Origin: VRUE01 sp963728365
Lineage (GTDB): Bacteria > Actinomycetota > Thermoleophilia > Solirubrobacterales > 70-9
Length of the DNA stretch: 64,000 nucleotides
Direction: 5' to 3'
Assembly (NCBI GenBank): GCA_963728365.1
Contig: CAVSJI010000001.1
Span: 1,240,001-1,304,000 of the forward strand
Position numbers and translations under genes: made by a program. The notes beneath the pieces are model-generated. The model worked only from the letters and a program-made list of their open reading frames with translations, did not search any database and had not been told where the DNA came from. Shown here piece after piece: positions 59,405 through 64,000 of the stretch (the stretch's first letter is position 1; each line of letters starts with the position of its first letter).

Positions 59405-61021
59405 ATGGACCCGAAAAACCCGTTCAGGGATTGGCTGGAAAGCGACCCCTATGGAGGAGCCTGGGTCCCAGTTGCCCGGCTCGGCGGCGACATGCATCTA
59501 ACGGAGAACCCGATCATGTTTCCGTGGGAGAAGAAACAAGCGGTTCTTGACCGCGAGGACGGCCGCCTCGATTGGCCGATCAGGATTGACGGGGCCCGTC
59601 CGAGTTCCTGGATCGCTAGCGACGGATCGGATTCCTGGAGGGAAGATTCCAGTCTGTACCCCCAGCACGTCGAGGATGGCGTGACGTTCGACCCATTCGT
59701 CGCCTATTTCCGCCGGGCCTCCGGCAGATCCTGGTTGGAGCCGATTCAAGGCTTCATCCTCTATTGGGAGGCGTGGCCGGAGCGTAAGCCAGATGGGGCA
59801 ATCGGGTGGTGTGTCCGTGATGAGGATGGACGCCCCGACGAGATCAGCCGCTGGCAACCTCAGCCAACCGGGGAGCGCGGGGGTGTTCTACAAGTCCGCC
59901 GGGACAAGCTTCTCGATTTCCTCCACGACTTCCAGCGCAGCCTGGCCATCTTCGCCGACTCCAACATGGTGACGGATGCTCTGCCCGCTAGCTGGGTCGA
60001 TGATGGACGGGACGAGCACCGCCGCTTTCACTGTGTAGCGGGAGACATCGGGGCTGCGGAGGGAGTCGGCGTTCTCTTGCGGGCAATCACAATCGTAGAT
60101 CGGCCGCCGCAAAGACCACTCGGACTCGGCCTCGATGAACCGAAGGAGGAGATGCTCCCGTTCGTCACCGGCCTCGACAAGGCGACCGGGAAGCCGGTCG
60201 AATCCATACACCCGCCGGACCCGTTTCTGACTCCCGTCTACTTCAAGGCCGAGGTCCTAGACTCATACTACGCCGACCCTGCTCACTACCGCATCGACCG
60301 GGTGATCGTCACCGCTGGTGACATGTGGTCGTTGCGGATCGCCCACACCGGCGACGGGCATGTCCACGCCTGGCTCGGCGATATTGGGCACCTTCCGAAG
60401 GCTGCGCAGCAGCACTGGCAGAGCCACGCCGTGCCCTACGACAAGCCGGTTCCGGCCTGGCGCCTTGAGCGCGATCTGCACGGCTCGTTCGTCGAGGCAC
60501 CTGGGATTGGTCCGATCAACAAGCTGCACGATGCGATTGCCTTTGTCAACGGGGCCGCCAACGAGCTCGCCGGCGTCCCGCTCATCAGGGAGCCAGCTGA
60601 GTTGGATCGCGATCGTGTCGCCACATTGCATGTTCCTTTCCACAATTCGATTCCTGCTTTCCAGGCCTCGATAGCGACGCTAGCGGTCCTCGTGAACGAG
60701 AGCATCAGTCCGTCGTTCCTGAAGGCTGTCGCCGCACCGAAGGCTGAGGGCAGCTTGAACCGTCTCGCGGAGTGGCTTAGCGTGACCCGCGGCATGCACA
60801 TTAAGGAGGTCAAGGATTTGTTCGCTGGCCTCTATGCCCTGCAGTCCTTGCGCTCAAAGATGAGCAGCCACCCGGCGGGCTCGGAGGCGAGGGAGGCACT
60901 CGACAGAGCTGGTGTTGATCTTGAGCAGCTTGCAGATGGTTTCACGCTTCGAGTGGAGGCCGTCATTGGTTCACTGGACGCTCTCGCTCAGACATTGAAA
61001 GATCAAGCCCGCGGAGCTTGA
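59405..61021 (+). CDS. large hypothetical protein, accessory cargo
   Basis: About 538 residues from the ATG at 59405. The N-terminal 350 residues are mixed alpha/beta with many Trp and Asp (ESDPYGGAWVPVARLGGDMHLTENPIMFPW, WLEPIQGFILYWEAWPERKPDG). The C-terminal part is helical (LFAGLYALQSLRSKMSSHPAGSEAREALDRAG). No family is recognised. It is followed by a small membrane protein. Confidence 0.6.
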   Translation: MDPKNPFRDWLESDPYGGAWVPVARLGGDMHLTENPIMFPWEKKQAVLDREDGRLDWPIRIDGARPSSWIASDGSDSWREDSSLYPQHVEDGVTFDPFVAYFRRASGRSWLEPIQGFILYWEAWPERKPDGAIGWCVRDEDGRPDEISRWQPQPTGERGGVLQVRRDKLLDFLHDFQRSLAIFADSNMVTDALPASWVDDGRDEHRRFHCVAGDIGAAEGVGVLLRAITIVDRPPQRPLGLGLDEPKEEMLPFVTGLDKATGKPVESIHPPDPFLTPVYFKAEVLDSYYADPAHYRIDRVIVTAGDMWSLRIAHTGDGHVHAWLGDIGHLPKAAQQHWQSHAVPYDKPVPAWRLERDLHGSFVEAPGIGPINKLHDAIAFVNGAANELAGVPLIREPAELDRDRVATLHVPFHNSIPAFQASIATLAVLVNESISPSFLKAVAAPKAEGSLNRLAEWLSVTRGMHIKEVKDLFAGLYALQSLRSKMSSHPAGSEAREALDRAGVDLEQLADGFTLRVEAVIGSLDALAQTLKDQARGA

Positions 61022-61136
61022 CAGAGACCCAGCCGCCCGCTGAGCAGCCTGGGGCAAGTGAGACCAACACGATCGACCGCTTCGCGCGAAGAGCGGTCAG
61101 CTTGAATCTCAGGTCCGCCGTGTCGATACCGACTTG

Positions 61137-61472
61137 GTGTCCCGCTTCCGAGAAAGCCCCCTCCCGATCCGGCTGTACGTCGTCGGGTTCTTTCTACTTG
61201 TCTGGGCGCCGGTCCCGTTCGATCACGGCAACGCGCCTGCCGGAAGAATCGTCGCGGCCTTTCTGCTCGCCCTGATTCCGTTCGTGTTTCTCCTGATGGG
61301 AAGCCGTGTTGCCTGGATCGTCCTCCTGGCTATCGAGGTCGCGGCGCTGACCTTCAACCTGCTGACGGGTCCTCGCTGGCTTGTGCCAATCGAGGTAATT
61401 CTAATCGCCCTATTGCTGGCACCGTCGTCGCGTGCGTTTGTATGGCAGCGCCAGTCGGAGCAAGAGGCCTGA
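61137..61472 (+). CDS. small four-helix membrane protein
   Basis: About 111 residues with helices LYVVGFFLLVWAPVP, IVAAFLLALIPFVFLLMG, VAWIVLLAIEVAALTFNLL and VPIEVILIALLLAPSS. The start is uncertain (GTG at 61137, or TTG just before). It follows the unknown large protein by about 115 bases on the same strand, so the two may form a pair. No family is recognised. Confidence 0.5.
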   Translation: MSRFRESPLPIRLYVVGFFLLVWAPVPFDHGNAPAGRIVAAFLLALIPFVFLLMGSRVAWIVLLAIEVAALTFNLLTGPRWLVPIEVILIALLLAPSSRAFVWQRQSEQEA

Positions 61473-61566
61473 AAGGCAACCGAGCTTCGGTAGAGCTGTT
61501 CACCCACCGCCGCCCAGGATTCGCGAAGGCAAGGAACGTACCCTGCCCCGCTTCGCGCGAGGAGCG

Positions 61567-61998
61567 TCAGGGGGCGCTGAGACCCGGGGTGGTCGCAGGG
61601 TCCCAGGAGATGGTGATATCCGCCCCCTGGTCCTCGGGACTATCCACTTCGTCCTTCTCGATGAGGAGTCGGAATACCCGCGTGTCGTTCACGTCGGGGA
61701 GAAGGACCCCGGTGAGTCTCCGGACGTTCTGCGAGGTGAAGAGAGTGTCGAGGACAGGCTTGACGAAGTTGTCGAGGTCGACAGCCGGCCTCGCCAGGTC
61801 CAAAGGAGTCATCCAGAAGGTCACCTCGACGGTGAACCTGGCGGCCTTCAGGTGAGGCGAGGTGAACGGTGCCTGCGGGTAGGCGGTCTTCACCGCGGCG
61901 CCTATGGCGTCCCTCCATTCGGAGCTATCGCGGCGCGCTGGGTGTCCACGCACGCAAATCCGCCAGGGGTTCGGGGTTGGGTCAACTCCTTCGCTCAC
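61567..61998 (-). CDS. RusA-like Holliday junction resolvase
   Basis: A 143-residue protein. The RusA pattern VDLDNFVKPVLDTLF gives the two conserved Asp of the active site, and NVRRLTGVLLPDVNDTRVFRLLIEKDEV gives later acidic residues. The first half (PWRICVRGHPARRDSSEWRDAIGAAVKTAYPQAPF) is the opening fold. Length is close to RusA's 120. It would resolve recombination intermediates during integration or replication of the element. Confidence 0.7.
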   Translation of the reverse strand: MSEGVDPTPNPWRICVRGHPARRDSSEWRDAIGAAVKTAYPQAPFTSPHLKAARFTVEVTFWMTPLDLARPAVDLDNFVKPVLDTLFTSQNVRRLTGVLLPDVNDTRVFRLLIEKDEVDSPEDQGADITISWDPATTPGLSAP

Positions 61999-62053
61999 GG
62001 CAGCATTCTCCCGCTTTGCGCGACAACGAGCACTGAACCGGCTTGAGACATCG

Positions 62054-63337
62054 CTACCAGTTCTTCATCTCAATCCCGTATCGCTCGCCCCAGGCAGGGT
62101 CATCGCCAGGAAAGCCCGTAGGCGGCTCTGGACCGTCGTAGAGCCACTGGTCGGGTGGACCCTCGGCAGCACCGATCGCGAAGCACCATCCAGTCACCGT
62201 CCGGCGCCATGCCCACCAGGACTGCCCGTCCGGAGCCACCGTCAGATGGATGCCATGCTCCTGCGGCAGCCCATCAGCTTTCAGGAGGTCCAGTAGCTCC
62301 GGCCGGTAACGACCGCCACGGTTCTGGTGCCAGCCCATCTGCATGGTCGCAAGCCACTGAAGAGCCTTCTTGGTCTCGGCGAACTCGCGCTGGTCGAGGC
62401 GCCGCTCTTCCTCGTCCACACCATCGACACCCGCATATGTCTTGAGACGCTCCACCGCTTCCTGTTTTTCGTCGGCGCGTCGCTCCTCGGCGTTCAGGAA
62501 CCGGCGCCCCACACGCCACGCTTCCACATAGCCGGGCGATTCGCTGATCTCGCGCGCCCAGCCGCCACCGAATGCGTGAGCCTTGGCAGCCCGTCCTCGC
62601 AGAGCCACGAGGAGCGCCAGCTTGGAGCGGCGACGTGACGGACCGTCGTCTGAGGCGAGGTTGATCCGCAGAAAAGCGTGCTCGTACCCGATCCAGAGCG
62701 CCAGCAGATAAAGGTAGGGAATCGCACCGAGCGTAAGCCAGAGCGGCAGCACGAGCTGGCGAAGGATGTGTCCCTTGTCCAGCTCACTCCAACCTGACGC
62801 AAGATTGACCACGGTGAGGACGATGATCGCCAGGCCGATGAATCCGATCAGCCCATCGAGGAGCTTTTTGACGGGTTCGTATTTCTCGTCGCTGTCCGCG
62901 ACCACCGACAGCAGGCCGAGGAAGGACGCAACGATGAGCAGAACAAGCTCTATGCCAAGACTGAATGCATAAAGACCCACGATGATCTCCACAAACACGG
63001 TGAGTCGAAACGTGCGGGCGATCATGGGACGGAAGAACGGCTCCCCGCTCTTGCGGCTGGCCAGCTTGAAGATCAACCCGAGACCGGCCGTCACCGTCCA
63101 CAGGACAGCGGGAAAGATGAGGCCGTCATCCCACAAGCCGACTTTCTTCGCCAGGGTCACCAGGGCGAATACCCATACGCCGAAGCCGAGGATTGGGCCG
63201 ATCACCTTTGGCGCGGACAACGCCGCGAAAACCCCAATCAGCGACTTGCGAGTCCCGCGGTTGCGCATGGCAAACGCGGCGATGGCGACGGCCATCACCG
63301 CCGAGAGAATCAGCGTCGCAAACTCACGGTTGTCCAT
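62054..63337 (-). CDS. polytopic membrane protein with soluble C-domain
   Basis: A 427-residue protein. Segments ATLILSAVMAVAIAAFAM, VIGPILGFGVWVFALVTLA, GLIFPAVLWTVTAGLGLIF, TVFVEIIVGLYAFSLGIELVLLIVASFLGLLSVV, IGLAIIVLTVVNLA and LPLWLTLGAIPYLYLLALWIG look membrane-spanning. The last 200 residues are soluble, with a helical part (ERRADEKQEAVERLKTYAG) and a compact Trp-rich end. Function unknown. Confidence 0.6.
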   Translation of the reverse strand: MDNREFATLILSAVMAVAIAAFAMRNRGTRKSLIGVFAALSAPKVIGPILGFGVWVFALVTLAKKVGLWDDGLIFPAVLWTVTAGLGLIFKLASRKSGEPFFRPMIARTFRLTVFVEIIVGLYAFSLGIELVLLIVASFLGLLSVVADSDEKYEPVKKLLDGLIGFIGLAIIVLTVVNLASGWSELDKGHILRQLVLPLWLTLGAIPYLYLLALWIGYEHAFLRINLASDDGPSRRRSKLALLVALRGRAAKAHAFGGGWAREISESPGYVEAWRVGRRFLNAEERRADEKQEAVERLKTYAGVDGVDEEERRLDQREFAETKKALQWLATMQMGWHQNRGGRYRPELLDLLKADGLPQEHGIHLTVAPDGQSWWAWRRTVTGWCFAIGAAEGPPDQWLYDGPEPPTGFPGDDPAWGERYGIEMKNW

Positions 63338-63410
63338 GGCCGTTGCATCCTAGGTACGGCCTCAGCCCTCTAATCCGCAGGCTGCCGTGCGGCTTGATTC
63401 AGTTCGCGTC

Positions 63411-64000
63411 TTAGCGCAGCCGCAACTCGGTTCCGGCGTAGATGAGATTCGGATCGCCGGTCCCGATCCGGCTGCTGTTCAGCCGCCACAGACGCTCGAC
63501 TTCGTGAGCGATCGCGCCCGTACTCGCGCTGCCTGGCAGCAGATCAGCAGCGATGTGCCACAGGCAGTCTCCGGGCCGCACAACATAGGAGTCCTTGCCA
63601 GCCAGATTCCTACCCGAGTCGGGCAGCGTCGCGGCAACAGGCTGGGACCGCGGGGCTTCCTGCTGGACTGGCTCAGCCGGCGGCGCAGCCTCCTCGGGCG
63701 TCCTCGCGGATACCGAACGGCGGTTGGGCGTCTGCTTCGGCGCAGTAATCGACTGATTCGCGATCGGCACAGGGTTCGGCGTTTCGGCGGCGGCCTGCTG
63801 CACCGGTTCGGGTTCGGGGGCGGAGGTCGTGGGTTCCGGCACCGTGGCCGCCGGCTGCGGCGGCGGAGCGTCCATGCCAGCACTGGTGACTTCCCCTGGC
63901 GAAGGCGTTTCGGTGTCCACTTCGGGTTCGACTTCCACGGCCCCGGCTTCTTCTTCGTCGTCCCCAGTGGCCGGCACTTCTTCTTCCAGGTCGGCTTCTT
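63411..64000 (-). CDS. LysM-domain protein (5' end cut by window edge)
   Basis: At least 196 residues; the frame stays open to base 64000, so the true start is outside. The C-terminal 60 residues are a LysM peptidoglycan-binding domain: SYVVRPGDCLWHIAADLLPGSASTGAIAHEVERLWRLNSSRIGTGDPNLIYAGTELRLR. Before it lies a disordered Glu- and Pro-rich stretch. It would bind cell wall, perhaps for the conjugation machine or as a surface protein. Confidence 0.75.
   Translation of the reverse strand, partial: EADLEEEVPATGDDEEEAGAVEVEPEVDTETPSPGEVTSAGMDAPPPQPAATVPEPTTSAPEPEPVQQAAAETPNPVPIANQSITAPKQTPNRRSVSARTPEEAAPPAEPVQQEAPRSQPVAATLPDSGRNLAGKDSYVVRPGDCLWHIAADLLPGSASTGAIAHEVERLWRLNSSRIGTGDPNLIYAGTELRLR

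Overview
High-GC, densely coded DNA whose secreted proteins carry an Ig-like tail (PPQTTIAKGP...) and whose gene mix suggests an actinobacterium of the Thermoleophilia/Solirubrobacterales type. That assignment is an inference from protein style; no rRNA or intact tRNA gene lies in the window.

Bases 1 to about 25.6 kb look like ordinary chromosome. An IS3 element runs off the left edge. It is followed by a small ABM-type protein, a cupredoxin/multicopper-oxidase pair, a STAS regulator, two secreted proteins sharing a near-identical C-terminal domain, an ABC-2 exporter, an SDR, an AhpD-like protein, a 5'-3' exonuclease, a flavodoxin-like/flavin-monooxygenase pair, a divergent MocR-like/split-barrel pair, a Crp-like regulator, a frameshifted RTX-type secreted protein, a very large secreted protein, a cupin, a DHFR-like protein and a PAP2 phosphatase.

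From 25.6 to 33.2 kb there is an array of at least four decayed copies of a tRNA-Met(CAU) 3' end on the minus strand (about 25.65, 26.25, 30.25 and 33.15 kb). They look like old attachment sites. The segments between them hold small cargo sets: a DUF2188/MerR-like set plus a GT25-GH16 fusion protein, and a two-gene set of a membrane protein and an NdpA-like protein.

From 33.3 to 42.4 kb is a cargo region that looks like a defence island. It has a PadR-type regulator with a membrane-anchored partner. It has an 832-aa protein joining an HExxH metallopeptidase-like domain to a dCTP-deaminase-like domain, with a membrane/Sel1-repeat gene upstream. Divergent from these is an operon of a zinc-ribbon protein, a GHKL ATPase and a DUF4338 (Druantia DruA-like) protein. 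These are the best candidates for an undescribed system.

From 42.3 to 58.8 kb is the backbone of an integrative conjugative element on the minus strand. It has overlapping genes for TcpC-, VirB2/TcpD-, TcpE-, VirB4-, VirB6- and lysozyme/CHAP-type transfer proteins, two cytosine methyltransferases (one split in two), a coupling ATPase, a replication-relaxation protein, an excisionase-like protein, a tyrosine integrase and a resolvase-like protein that appears to lack the catalytic serine. An ArsR-family gene sits just upstream. The element continues to the right with unknown proteins, a RusA-like nuclease, a polytopic membrane protein and a LysM protein cut by the window edge.
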